This document shows positions 47,001 to 57,200 of a stretch of 64,000 nucleotides of DNA, piece by piece. How positions within the stretch are numbered: position 1 is the stretch's first letter; each line of letters begins with the position of its first letter. The position numbers and the translations under genes were made by a program. A model generated the notes under the pieces. The model saw only the letters and a list, made by a program, of their open reading frames with translations, was not told the DNA's origin and did not search any database. The DNA is from Hanleya hanleyi (taxonomy: Eukaryota > Mollusca > Polyplacophora > Lepidopleurida > Hanleyidae), in the NCBI GenBank assembly GCA_036873755.1, contig JAVTVY010018675.1:19473-83472 (forward strand), in the 5' to 3' direction.

Positions 47001-48949
47001 CTCTTCATTTATCAAGTTAATGTAGCCACAACTGTTCCTATCAATAATACCTTCGGTTGATAGTCACACATGTCGTTCATTGATCTCCGTGTGCTATAAC
47101 CCGTACCGTATAAAAGTTTCATTTAGCACACGGAGATCAATGAATGACATGTGTGACTATCAACCGAAGGCATTATTGATAGGAACAGTTGTGGCTAAAG
47201 TTAATGTAGCATACTGGTTTCATAAATATGAACAACATGAAAGCGTTTTCGTCAATTCCTAGGCAGTCTGGCCCTACCATATGTCATGTGAGACACCTCT
47301 TTGTCCCTTCATACATGGAGAGTGCCACTGTTCTTACCACCTCACAGTACGGTATTAACAACGTGCTTGAATAAATCATCTGATGGAGCATGCGGAGGCC
47401 TCGCTCAACATGGACCACCACTTCATCTTACTATTTCTCTGCCCAATACAGCTGACATATTTCATTCACAAATTCAACTTAGCTATAGTCTGAGAAAGTC
47501 TGGGAAGTATATGCATGCAATTAAATTAGCAAAACTCAAGTTGTCTGTGTGCTCTATCATCCAGTTATCATTGCTTAAAAATATTTTCTAGGTTAAAGAG
47601 ATGGGAGAGAGACTGGATGAATAAATTATTGTTAAAGGATCAACTTGAATTTTGTGCAAATGGGGGATTAAGGCACGTATGACAGTGCAGTGGAACATGT
47701 CCATTGTGAAAAGGCCTCATTACATAGCATAGCCTATAACTGAGAGAAAGATTTTACTTACCTACGAATAGTAACAGTAATACGACTATAAACACATTGA
47801 AGTAAAGATTTGCATATGTTGTGAAACGTTGCAGCAAACGAGATCGGAAAATCTTCTGCCATCTGAAACAATAATGATACAGAGAAACCATTGAAGAGTG
47901 CCCATTAAAAGAACCATGATATGTAAATAACCATAGTTTAGGTACTGCAGTAATACGATTCGTATTGACCTCCAGCATAGAAAATATACCAGCAAATAAT
48001 CAACCTGTCCTTTGAATGAGAATTAATCGTTCATTCGATTTAATTGATTGTGCATGCATTCAGTACAGTGGCATTTTTGAAACTAAGAAACCAAAGCAGT
48101 TGTCAAAACCATGGCTGAGAACTTGGCATCTTCGCATACCCAGGTCGAAAACTACACGTGTTGCCTTGACTGAACATAGCACATCTTCTGATCAGAATAT
48201 TTCATGATGTCATGGCTTTATAAATATTCCATATTAGGAAAAGTGAAACTGTATGACCTCTTTAAAATTCAAATTTGATTGACTATTCGAAGGAACTACT
48301 TGCCATATTTGGAAATCGCACACATATCAAAGAAAATCCTTGCTGCATGGTGTTGGCATGATGAGGGATGGACAAAAACACCCACGGACAAAACACTCAC
48401 AGACAAAACCCCCAAAAATAGGAAAATCAGACAAAACACCCACTTTATATGGAAATAGCTAAATATTTCTGACCTAATTTCTGATACAACTTATAAATTT
48501 TGAATATAATAATTCATAAAAATCTATTCAAACACCCACTTTATATGGAAATAGCTATTTCAGACCGAATTTCTGATAGAATTCATAAATTTTAAATATA
48601 ATAATTTACAAAAATCTATTTATTCTCCATGATCAGGAATTTGTTATTGTCATTTTCTTTGTTTATTTCAGCTATATTATATTATTCAAGCATCTTCTGG
48701 CACTTCAAAAGGGTCTACATTGATTGAGGGTTTGAACAATTTACCCCATTCACTAGGACAAGGTAAATGACAAAATGTTAGTGTAGTATAATTTAACTTG
48801 AAATGTGAAGATAGGGACTTGGCAAATACCAAAGAATGGCCGAGTGGTATGGCTTACCTGGAAGGAGATATCCATGGCAGTAAGAGGAGAATAACAAGAG
48901 CAATCTCTGTGTACAGGAACACAGCAATCAATGTCCACTGTAAACTCAT
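32048..48949 (-). CDS. BCAP31: BCAP31 (B-cell receptor-associated protein 31), complete coding sequence, 7 coding exons
   Basis: Coding exons in transcript order are 48949-48858, 47862-47762, 46143-45996, 44655-44526, 42895-42811, 36644-36544 and 32104-32048, 714 nt in total (237 residues plus stop; human BCAP31 is 246). All borders are GT-AG and phases agree. The start reads MSLQWTLIAVFLYTEIALV, the diagnostic BAP29/31 N-terminus. Three hydrophobic segments fit transmembrane helices at about residues 7-25, 45-64 and 102-120, with the conserved RWQKIFRSRL and KLFRAQRNFYIAGF between or next to them. A charged heptad-like coiled coil spans about 125-225. The C-terminus is KKDN, a dilysine ER-retrieval signal of KKXX type. 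In known homologues the protein acts in the ER membrane in export and quality control of membrane proteins and in ER-mitochondria apoptosis signalling. The ATG exon begins after an acceptor at 48963/48964, so a non-coding 5' exon must lie upstream; I could not place it. Confidence 0.95.
32395..32730. repeat. Dispersed repeat, inverted copy of 26059-26460
   Basis: It begins about 290 bp upstream (in transcript sense) of the last BCAP31 coding exon. Ends include AGTTCTGGATATAAATAGCT and GTCCAGGTAAACCCTCTGCG. Non-coding. Confidence 0.55.
33478..34334. mobile_element. Pearl-like element with five 160-bp core repeats (BCAP31 last intron)
   Basis: Five copies contain GGGCCATAACTCTTGAAA (first near 33496, then 33657, 33817, 33977 and 34135; spacing 158-161 bp). 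They end in (GGAC)n and a hairpin with arms TATGCCCCCC / GGGGGGGCATA at 34300-34334. The open frames crossing it are by-products of the repeat. Confidence 0.65.
35136..35513 (-). mobile_element. Full-length tRNA-derived SINE with 13-bp target-site duplication
   Basis: On the - strand the head reads GGTCTAATGGTTAGAGTGTC (A box) and GGGTTCGATCCCAGG (B box), typical of a tRNA. The 3' end carries TTGAAAGCGACGTTAAACCC and CACTCACTCACTCAC. GAGTTTCAGTTAA flanks both sides (35123-35135 and 35514-35526). Low-complexity GGGAAGGGAAGGGA lies inside near 35200. Confidence 0.8.
35741..36321. mobile_element. Fold-back repeat, arms about 255-270 bp, loop about 55 bp (BCAP31 last intron)
   Basis: GAAAAGGAGATGATACGATA at the left pairs with TCGTACCATCTCCTTTC at the right. 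Inner arms around AGTCATTTAAACACACATTT pair with AAATGTGTGTTTAAATGACT. Diverged by scattered changes. Transcripts across it would form a long hairpin. Confidence 0.75.
36863..36965 (-). mobile_element. 5'-truncated SINE inserted in MITE family A
   Basis: The - strand reads GGTTCCCGGGTGTTGAAAGG, GTTGAAAGCGACGCTAAATC and CACTCACTC. TTTATTTCTTCGA is repeated on both sides (36850-36862 and 36966-36978), a clean 13-bp target duplication. The head is missing, as expected of reverse-transcription-primed insertion. Confidence 0.75.
37073..37339 (-). mobile_element. Second SINE-like insertion with CCCTAACC-rich body and 13-bp target duplication
   Basis: TGATAGGGAAAGT flanks both sides (37060-37072 and 37340-37352). 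The - strand ends in GGTGCGACGTTAAACTCC, which contains the GCGACGTTAAA motif of the other SINEs. The body includes GGCAGCATGGTTTG and ATTAGGCTCTC. A second copy, in the opposite orientation, is at 63125-63410. Confidence 0.7.
37560..37850. repeat. Dispersed repeat, direct copy of 42990-43250
   Basis: TATATCGCTTGCAATTCAG, ACAATTGCTTGCAATCTG (CCAATTG... here) and GCCTTA(C/T)TAGTAT occur in the same order and spacing in both. Non-coding, in two different BCAP31 introns. The family is not recognised. Confidence 0.6.
37910..37990 (-). mobile_element. SINE tail fragment
   Basis: The - strand reads AAGGAATAGGACCCAACGTC, AAATATAGTTGAAAGCGATG and a CACTCAC repeat. Same 3' part as the 10091/13179 family. 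Confidence 0.55.
38561..38740 (-). mobile_element. SINE fragment (10091/13179 family, head part)
   Basis: CACCCGGGAACCCCATGGGT occurs twice (38570-38589 and 38609-38628), then GTCACCTGTTACGACAAACT and GAGGCCTATTCTTACCATGA, the complement of the body at 13200-13320. The tail is missing. Confidence 0.6.
38937..39845. mobile_element. TTAA-flanked element with about 20-bp terminal inverted repeats, carrying the P2X7-like fragment
   Basis: The left end after TTAA (38937-38940) reads AGGAAAAGTTCGGGTTTGGT. The reverse complement of the right end before TTAA (39842-39845) reads AGGAAAGGTTCGGGTATGGT, 18 of 20 identical. The roughly 900-bp interior has no transposase. TTAA target sites are typical of piggyBac and Kolobok superfamilies, so this is probably a non-autonomous member; which one is undecided. 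Its right TTAA abuts the tail of a SINE on the - strand. Confidence 0.65.
39204..39504 (+). pseudogene. Decayed P2X7 C-terminal (ballast) domain-like exon inside a TTAA-flanked element
   Basis: Three segments in different frames match the order of the P2X7 cytoplasmic-domain family. A Ser/Glu-rich start (MSTSGSSESSGESDEE, from 39204) is followed by GYQFEPKRSD in another frame from 39272, then in the first frame again HVWCRCTRCSHRRLMGEIEC and LRCWESEE, up to a possible donor at 39504/39505. WCxCxxC followed by CxxCxE resembles the Zn-binding cysteines of vertebrate P2X7 (VWCQCGSC and later ELCC). In invertebrates this domain often stands alone without a P2X channel. The frame changes and a stop in the first frame at 39324 indicate a broken copy. 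No downstream exons were recognised. It lies antisense within the BCAP31 intron between coding exons 5 and 6. Confidence 0.5.
39846..40050 (-). mobile_element. tRNA(Ser/Leu)-like SINE with CCGGATATCCGGCTTCC core
   Basis: The - strand head reads GATGGCCGAGTGGTCTAATG (class II tRNA A-box style) with B box GGGTTCAAGCCCC, then TCTCCGGATATCCGGCTTCC, CACCATATGAGTGAAATAAC and GTGTGACATTAA. It is cut at the right TTAA of the neighbouring element. Confidence 0.65.
41015..42810. repeat. Minisatellite of 31-34-bp units, more than 50 copies, starting at a BCAP31 splice donor
   Basis: The + strand shows units reading GAGAACTACAATGACAT then ATGAGATAATCTCACCA, with length variants (28-37 bp) and point changes, over about 1.8 kb. 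The array ends exactly where BCAP31 coding exon 5 ends (42811). On the transcribed strand the exon reads AAGAAAG then GTGAGATTATC, and almost every unit repeats GGTGAGATTATC. The intron's own first bases are therefore the first repeat unit. The unit also contains the near-palindrome GAGATAATCTC. Confidence 0.95.
42990..43250. repeat. Dispersed repeat, direct copy of 37560-37850
   Basis: It lies about 100 bp upstream (in transcript sense) of BCAP31 coding exon 5 and shares the same ordered motifs as the other copy. No coding capacity. Confidence 0.6.
45485..45672 (+). mobile_element. tRNA-like SINE, partial (BCAP31 intron)
   Basis: B-box-like GGGTTTGAGCCCAG, then TTTCTCTCCGGGTACTTTGG, CATATGAGTGAAACAACC and GTGGGACATTAGGCC. 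Same family as 39846-40050. Confidence 0.6.
47014..47210. mobile_element. Near-perfect 74-nt hairpin flanked by AAGTTAATG(TAGC) direct repeats (BCAP31 intron)
   Basis: Arms 47023-47096 and 47124-47197 pair with two mismatches around a 27-nt loop. AAGTTAATGTAGC occurs at 47014-47026 and 47198-47210, so the hairpin looks like an insertion with a short target duplication. Confidence 0.75.
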
Positions 48950-49901
48950 TCTTCAATTTCTACCTGAAACAACAACAACATCGGATATCTGAACACACAG
49001 TTCTGGGCATCAATGTGGGATATGACATGCCACGCAGATTGAGAGCAATGTTGCATTAAATTGCGCTGACATGCAGAACTTGTGAATTTATGGTGTACAG
49101 TACAGGGCACATATCACTTAACCTTGAACGAGATTCCCTCACATGCAAATCAGTTAAAATAATGCAGCACTAAAAAGTCGACCAGAGAACAACCGCATGA
49201 CTGTGATGTGACTGCATGTGAAGTTGCGTTGAGGAAATATGCTGCTAGAAAAAACCCTGTCGTGCATTTTGTACTACAACCAAGGTGCTTCACACGTGCT
49301 GCGATGCCTTTGGTAAATAGGCACCCTGCACCTGTTATATTAGTAGTCGTGGGAGTATTTAACTCCAGCCACGATCGAAAGGGACACACTTTTGTAACCA
49401 CAAGAATTCGCTTGCATTTCGGATTTTCTCTTCATAAATCACCACCACATAAAAACAAGAGCAAATGGACTTCAACATGCCCATACAAACTCACACATGT
49501 CAGAATGAACAACATTACATTTTGTATTTGGAAAACATGTACCGTAAAACAATTGCCTCTTTACCTCAAATTAATCTACTTCAACAAGGAACATGTTGAA
49601 CAGGAAAATGACTTGAGGATTGAAATTTGCCAACAACGTGAGAAATGGAAGCAAATAAATGCCCATAATAGCACATGTAGCTATAGCTACTTGCCAGTTC
49701 GGTTCGATTCTATGCAGGCCCATAGCCAATCCTGTTTTTGTAGTGGCGAATAATGCATGTATGTACACTACCGCAAGATCCGTTTTTCAAATTCCTAGAA
49801 GTGGTAGTTGTATATCATATGTGGCTCAAAATCGCAATTGTTGCCCAGCTGAATCACGCCCATTAAGTTGCACATGCATTCAGAAAATGCACAGTAAGGA
49901 G

Positions 49902-50401
49902 TAGCTAATATTGATAGCGTCTCCCTTCCCTCAACGCTATGCCGACGACAAATACATTTCCCTGGTGGTAACTCGAACATCTCCATGGCGCACTTATTAC
50001 CTTTGCGCCCTATTGGAAGTTCATTAACTTGAGAAAATGGGCCGCCATGAATGAAAATACCATAATCCATGTTGTGATCATCATCCCCCATACACGGGGT
50101 CTAATATGACGGAAATGCCCATCTTCTTGACACTCCATTTCAGGTGATTTTGAGGCTCCATAGGGATAATTTTAACGTCTGTAATTAATATATATGACCG
50201 ACGAAGGGCCATTTAGTCTGCCATTTCTGTATTTTTATTCATGGCGGCCCATTTTCTCAAGCATTGTCAAGTTAATGAAGGTCCAATAGGGCGCAAAGGT
50301 AATAATAAGTGCACCACGGAGATGTTCGAGTTACCACCAGGGGAATGTATTTGTCGTCGGCATAGCGTTGAGGGAAGGGAGACGCTATGAATCTTAGCTA
50401 A
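49902..50401. repeat. Inverted repeat, arms about 160-170 bp, loop about 168 bp
   Basis: TAGCGTCTCCCTTCCCTCAA near 49915 pairs with TTGAGGGAAGGGAGACGCTA near 50367. The inner ends GAAAATGGGCCGCCATGAAT and ATTCATGGCGGCCCATTTTC also pair. It lies between the divergent BCAP31 and IQCA1 start regions. Confidence 0.8.
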
Positions 50402-51100
50402 GTAAGGAGCAAATACTTCCTTTGTTCAAGGAAGACTGGTCAGCGCACAATTACTTTTCTCCATCTAACTAAACTTACACTTTTCCTATTTTCTTTCCAA
50501 CAACAAATCCTCTCAGTATGGGAATACTGTATCACAATACAGTGAAAAGTCAGAAGTGATAGTTCAATACAAATTTGAAATCACGTTAATGCTAATCATG
50601 AAACTTTGAGAAAAAGAAACAATAATGGCTGGTTTATGTTGTGATCTCTTCGTAGTAAATGGACACAGGACTTCGCTTAAGACAGGTTTTGTATTTTACA
50701 CGTGTTTCCAGTGATAAACTACACGTTGCCTTCAAATGGCTCACCCGGGATATATTTACTTTCACTGATAATGATTGGCAGCTGTCAAAAAAAAAGGCGT
50801 TGCATGATGGGGGGTCGAATCATTCAGTTTCAATTTAGAACATGTTGCAAGTGACGGCACCAGTTTTGAAGTCAGTGCATTATTTGCGATAAATATTTCC
50901 TCGTTCTGATGACAGTTTTCCTATTCTCGTACCTCTTTACCCAATGCAAATTACGAAAATCTCAACAGCAAAAAGATTAATGAACCACAGACAGTTGATC
51001 TCATTGACATCGATTTGATCGTGTTCGAAACCGGAAACCCCCTTCTCGCACTTCCGCTGATTTTCCTGATCTCGCGTATTCACAAATCAGCCGAGAGTTA

Positions 51101-51114
51101 GTTGCCATAGTTAC
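51101..51114 (+). promoter_or_regulatory. X-box-like RFX site upstream of IQCA1
   Basis: GTTGCCATAGTTAC lies 143 bp upstream of the IQCA1 start codon. The left half (GTTGCC) fits the RFX X-box half-site. The right half (AGTTAC) differs from the usual RGYAAC at one base. RFX factors activate ciliary genes in animals, so this fits the axonemal role of IQCA1. Binding itself is inference. Confidence 0.5.
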
Positions 51115-51123
51115 GTAAACATC

Positions 51124-51144
51124 ATGGCGGATTTTGCGAAGTAA
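51124..51144 (+). other. ATGGCGG (YY1-like) element and six-codon upstream ORF before IQCA1
   Basis: ATGGCGG starts at 51124, a motif that in many animal promoters sits just downstream of transcription start and binds YY1. The same ATG opens a six-codon ORF (MADFAK, then stop) that ends 112 bp before the IQCA1 start. If transcription begins at or before 51120, this would be an upstream ORF in the 5' UTR. The start site is not mapped. Confidence 0.3.
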
Positions 51145-51256
51145 AGAGAAAGATATCGCAAAGCAGTGTTAACAGCCGCTTTCGGGAAGCCGAAATATAA
51201 GAGTGTACTTTATAGAATAGTTAATAGATGTAGCGTCAAACTCACGTGCCCACACC

Positions 51257-54200
51257 ATGTCTCACAGGTAAATAATATTCGATCGAAGTGCGGTTCAGCC
51301 TCGTGACATTTTTCAGTCAGTGTGTTGTTGTTGTTGTAACTGGCATCAACTTGTGTATTTTTCATTGTACGAGTAGGGAATGCAGTAACTACAACGTTAT
51401 CACACATAATCAAAATCTGTCACGGCTGATCATAGCGCCAACAATCACGCAAACAATCAGGAGCTGAATGTTTACGTGTTGTTGTTTTTTGGTGATTTCA
51501 AGGAACATAATTTTCAAACTCAGCCCTGCATGTGATTCCGTAGTTCAACAAGCTGAACCCTACTGACATTTAGTTTTGTGATATTGATTATGTAGGGTTC
51601 AGCCGTTGAATAGAAATTTCCTATCGCAAAATTTTCGCCTCCCGACCTAGGACAACAGCGGGTGGATTTGCGCTCATAAAAATCGATAATACCTACCGTA
51701 CCGCTTTGTGCTCGTTTGGATAGAATACATACGGTATTTGTCTACTTCCCTGGCCATTTATTTTCTCTGTCCAGCTCCTTTCATTTCCATAAACGACAAA
51801 AGAAAAAAATATCATCGCGGACGATCTTCCAAACACGAAATCCGCCGCCATTATAGAACACTCTCGCGACCCTGATTCTCCCACGTGAGGTTATTCTAAA
51901 TTCAGAATTACAAGAGTCGGAAAAACTGAATCCGCTAAGTCGACCCAGTCTCTTAGGGACATGAAAAATCCTGTGAATTAGCTTTCTCAGTATGTGCCTT
52001 CTATTATGCTTGATATCGATAGTTACAATTTTACATTTAAATGCAGATAATGTGACAGCCTTATGCATGAGCCGTTTCCGACATTCCTGTCTACAATCCC
52101 GAATTTACAAATTAGTCTAGTGCCACCATAGTGACATTTCAAAATGGCGGTGGATTTCGTTTTTGGAAGATCGTCCACGATGATATTTTTTTCTTTTGCC
52201 GTTTATAGAAATGAAAGGAGCTGGACAGAGAAAATAAATGGTCAGGGAAGTAGGCAAATATGTATTCTATTCAAACGAGCACAAAGCGGTAGGTATTATT
52301 GATTTTTATGAGCGCAAATCCACCCGCTGTAACCTAGGTCGGGAGGCGAAAATTTTTATTCAACGGCTGAACCCTACATAATCAATATCACAAAATTAAA
52401 TGTCAGTAGGGTTCAGCTTGTTGAACTAGTGATTCCGATGATAGCATGACTGCCCGGTTATTGGACATGACATATTATTGGCTATTTTCGCAAACTATTA
52501 CATAACAATCAAGGCATGTTGATAAATTTCTATTTACTCACAAACTGTGTGCACGAAAACATTGTCAGAAATTTCAGTGAAAAAAACGCTTCAGAAAATT
52601 CCCGATTGCAGGTATGAGTAAATCCCACGAAATTTTGCTGAAAATGTTCTCACAAATATAGAGAATCTGAAGTTGGGTGTGCAACGCGACTGGAGTTTTG
52701 CAGATCGGATGTATATTTTTGGACACCACTCTGTCTAAATATAGAACAATTCCTGGGAGCAACCAGTTTATGATAGCATGAAACATGGCAGCAGCTCTGA
52801 TTGACTGCCAATGATAACGGACATTCCCCAAAACTGCAAAATTTGTGACTGGTTGAATCTTTAAATCTCATTCCAAAACTCATTTGTGCCACTGTGGGCC
52901 ACAGTGCTGATTCGGCCTAACCGCAAATGCAGGGGTTTTTGTGGCTACAAATGTAGCCACATTCAATCTCTATAGAGGAGTGTAGCCACATTTTGTGGCT
53001 ACATTTCTCTATAAAGACTGTAGCCACATTTAATTGAAAACATTTCACTGTCATAATAAGCTAATGAAAGCTTGGACAAAATTATGTAAAAAACTTTGAA
53101 AATCATCGTATGGCTGCGCAGAAAAGTGAAGTTACTCGCGGCCGTTCAGTTCAAAACATGAACTTACCTCGGCATGTGCACTGCACTCGATGGAAACATG
53201 GTTTGTTCTTGTTCACTGTTTAGTTAAACAAGTACATGTATGGATGGGAACTATTTATTAATATAAATCGTTTAGGATTTGTCTAAAACCTAGTCTAAAT
53301 CGCAGAAGAATATTCCACCATCTTCGAAGAGACGAAATGCAGACGACCCGACCTTTGTTAAGCGAGCTGTGATTGGACGAGTTGCTTCACCAAAACCCCG
53401 CCTGTACCAAGCGGTTAGCCAATCGCTAACCTCGTTTGCGATGGCGCGACTTTACGGTACAACAACGACGAAATATCGGCATGCTATGGATTTATATTCG
53501 TGAATAGTTTCCATCCATACATTTTTTTTTCAATAAAAATTTGATGTTATAGGATGTAATACTATCATAATCATATACTAATTCTGTGACAAGCCTGCGG
53601 GTTCCGATAAATCCGACATCAATCGGTAAATGCGAGGTGTGTACAAGGCCTGGACAAATACCGATATTTTTCTTATTCTTGGAGGTCCTCTGCATGGAAA
53701 GTGGCTACATTTACAGACTATTCGTGTTTACCGAGCCATTTCAGTTTGTTATTTATCATAAAAATGGTATTATCTGAAATGTGGCTACACTCTCTATAGA
53801 GAAATGTAGCCACAGCCACATTTTGTAGTCACAAAAACCCCGGCATTTGCGGTTAGGCCGCCGATTCATGTTTAAATATTCTTGGAAGTTTACTCAAGAC
53901 TGCTCAAGACTGTGGGACAAACAATTTGACAGTAAGCTGATTAGTTTCAAATAAATCCATCACTGAAAAAGTGTCCAATAACTGGGCGCAAACTTGCATT
54001 TACATACCGTGAATGGTCCCCTCTTTTCAACTATTCCCAGTCTTCAGTAAACCTCCTAGAATATTTAAACATGAATTTGTAGCCCACAAATGAGTTTTGG
54101 AATGAGCATCGAAGATTCAAGCAGTCCCAAATTTTGTAGATTTTGGGAGTGTCCATTATCCTTGGCTGTCAATCAGTGCTGTGAGCCACATGTCATGCTA

Positions 54201-57200
54201 TCGTAAACTGGCAGCTCCCCGGAATTGTTCTATTTTTAGACGGAGTGGTTGGGAGAATATTCATCGTTTGCCAAACACCGGTCGCATTGTACTCTGAGAT
54301 TCAGAACGAAGGTTCTCTATGTTTGTGGGAACATTTTCAGTTAAATTTTGTTGAATTTAATCAAACCTGCAATCAGGAATGAAACTGAGAAACTGGAGGA
54401 AATTTTCTGATGCATTTTCCCCCCCAAATTTGTGACACTATTTCTGATCCGCATAAGGGTTTAACATGCACAAATTCTGTGAGCAAATAGAAATTTATCA
54501 GCATGTCTTTGTACTCAGCTGTAAAATTAAATTTGTATTACAGTTGTCATAGCCCCACTGGGGCTATAGGGCCTGTCCAATAACCGGGCAGTCATGCTAA
54601 TAAGATCAAAACTTTTTTGACACGTTGACATAATTTGGCCTATGCTATTTTGTATCCTGACCTTTCTGATCTTGCACGAATAAACACAAGCAGCTGCAGG
54701 GGTTATTTTAGACACTTTTCCTTTATATAACTCAATTTCAAAAAGATGAAAAACTCAATTTTTTCGGGTTTTTCATCGCATGCAGTCTGGAAACTCAATT
54801 TTTTTATCTTTTTAGTAGGACACTTACAATAAATAAATTCGCGACAATTTTTCATCGTGAATGAACATGTCAGTAATGTTATGAAGCTCATCAAGCAAAG
54901 TTGCGTGTCATGCATAGCTGCATACAAGTTTGTTTGCTATCCAACTGTGATTGGCCGATTATATTTTGGCTAAAGATGTTAAGTAGAAATACTTCCCTCA
55001 GAGATAGCTTCATTTAATTAAAAAATGAGCGCGAATAAAACAAGAGAGTTTTAAAATCCAAGTTATCTCGGGAAGTTCTATTTGGTCGATTATTTTGGGG
55101 GTGGGGGAGAGTACTTTAGCTCTGGATTGTGATAGGTCAAAGGTGAAAATATTTTCCCTACAAATAGCTTACTTTAGTTTAAAAAATCTATACTTATAGT
55201 CAAGAAATAAAAATTGTCCCTTGTCCATTTCCATGAGTTAACCAATCCTTGACAAAGTTGGTGGTTGAGTATTGTAAGTGTCTGGGTATTTGTAAGTGAC
55301 AGGAAAGAAATGAAGAAATAAATGGCAATAAAAATGTTAATAAGAGACGTAAAAAATAAAACAATGGTGGTTGTGAAGTTTTGTGGATTTCACGAAAAAA
55401 ATCCAATGCTGCTTGGTAAATGCAGATAAATGGCCAAAAATTGCAAATTAAACTCAATATGCACCCTATTTTGTAGTATGTGGTGTGGGACTTGTTTACA
55501 AAACATACTGGGGTTTCAGAAATTTCCATCGGGCAGAAATAAAATTATTCATAAAAACGTATATTTTGTATGTTATAGCATATGCCCCCGCATGTAGATC
55601 CCCAGTTGCGCAGGAGAGAGTGTGGATCTTTTGTTTTTACACCAATCTGCATTGCTCACTTTGTGTATTTATTCCCAAATGGTACATCAGCTGTATTTTG
55701 GGGAATGTCTGTTTTGTTCGTTTCTTGTTTCTGGGGAAACGTGCTTGCCCGTTGTCTTGGTTCCGGAGATTGACAGACAGCGTGTCTCGGAGACCAGACT
55801 CATAAGCCACAGCAGTATGACAGCAGTGGTTCCCGAGTGGACTAAAAAGAGGGGACGTAACTTTGAAATATCAAAATGGCAGACTAGTTCGATCGTCGAA
55901 AACGTGGCCGAACAATTTGCTTTGAAATGAGAAACGTTCAGGACAATGTCTTTATCGGACCTATACGACTGAAATGAGAACAGTTCAAGACCAGACGTCC
56001 TTATCGGAGCTATACGATTGAATAATAAAGGTACACAAGTTATCTGTCTGCACATCAGTTACAAATCCTGAGTGCTTATCTCGACTCGAGTGGCGTGGCT
56101 GGTCACACGTTTTTTTTTTCTTTCTCGCGGGGGTTTTGGGGGAGGGGGACGGGATAACAGACGACAAAACTCAGTTTAGATTACTCAGAAACTCAATTTA
56201 TTTCGTAGAAACTCAATTTTTCGCGCGCCAATTCTCAAAATTTTAGAAAACTCAATTTTCGGCAATAAAACTCAATTTACAAAATTTTGCAAAAACTCAA
56301 TTTGTAATTGTTTTTCATCGTGGTTACCACGATGAAAAAAGTGTCTAGAAAAACCCCTGAGCTGAGTGTTTAGAACCAGCAAGGATCCATTACTGACGAG
56401 GTGTGTGCAAAAAGGTCAACCACATTCTGTGCCTGTCCCTGCCAGCTATGGAGAGAGAAGCGTGATGGTTTTGTTGACACAATCTGTGTTTGAAGGCAGA
56501 TTCCAAATAATCAAATGAGTCATTAGGTAGTTATCATAGTGCTGGAGATGTCAAATCATATTCTTTATTCAGTAAAATGCTTTTCGTGCCTCTGTCTCAA
56601 TTCCTCATGCTGTGTGCATGGAAAGATATCTCAAGCAAATGCAACTCTTTCTGTTTTCGTTTGATACCTCCATTCGGGCTGAGAGGAGTCAGAGGCTATG
56701 ATATAACTAACTAACAACAAGTAAATTAGACCCCTCCAGTGGATGTTTTCAAGGTAGAGAAAATATAGAGGATACTTATTATCACAATCACCATGATCAC
56801 TTAGTCATGGATGGGAATCCAGCTTTGTACTGGGTGACTGTCTTGTGTGCTGTCCTCAGTGTTTTATAGGGTGGGAGGATGGTCTCTGCTTCCATGCTGC
56901 TTCAAAGATTTCTTCTTTGAAGTAGCAGGAACGCAACTGGGCTGGGTGGTGCTTAGTTGGTTCGTCGCGATATAGCTGAAATATTGTTGAAATTGACGTT
57001 GAATTCTACTCACTCACTCACTCACACACTCACTCACTCACTCACACACTCACTCACTCACTCACTCACTCACTCACAATATTCTATTCTATTCTATATT
57101 CCTTCACAGGAGTTGCAAGTATATATACATGTAATCTTTTTTGTGGTTTCAGCACATACAGCAAACAATGGACAGAGGCACAAGCTGCCATTGCGGACCT

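Larger units (their letters stand above)
48964..51256. promoter_or_regulatory. Divergent BCAP31-IQCA1 5' region
   Basis: The two genes are head to head with about 2.3 kb between their first recognised coding exons. This stretch must hold the BCAP31 promoter and a non-coding first exon as well as the IQCA1 promoter. The CpG-containing, TE-poor part is about 50,950-51,260, suggesting a shared core promoter there. A fold-back repeat occupies 49902-50401. A 181-codon + strand open frame at 49208-49753 has no recognisable domain or splice context and is not called as a gene. Confidence 0.5.

Noticed and set aside
51693..52068. Paired - strand open frames around 51693-52068
   Set aside because: They lie on a fold-back element arm and loop, do not splice to anything and have no family resemblance.
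55485..55930. Overlapping + strand frames with hydrophobic stretches
   Set aside because: They lie inside the CAGGGG inverted-repeat element, in several frames at once, with no transposase or membrane-protein family match.
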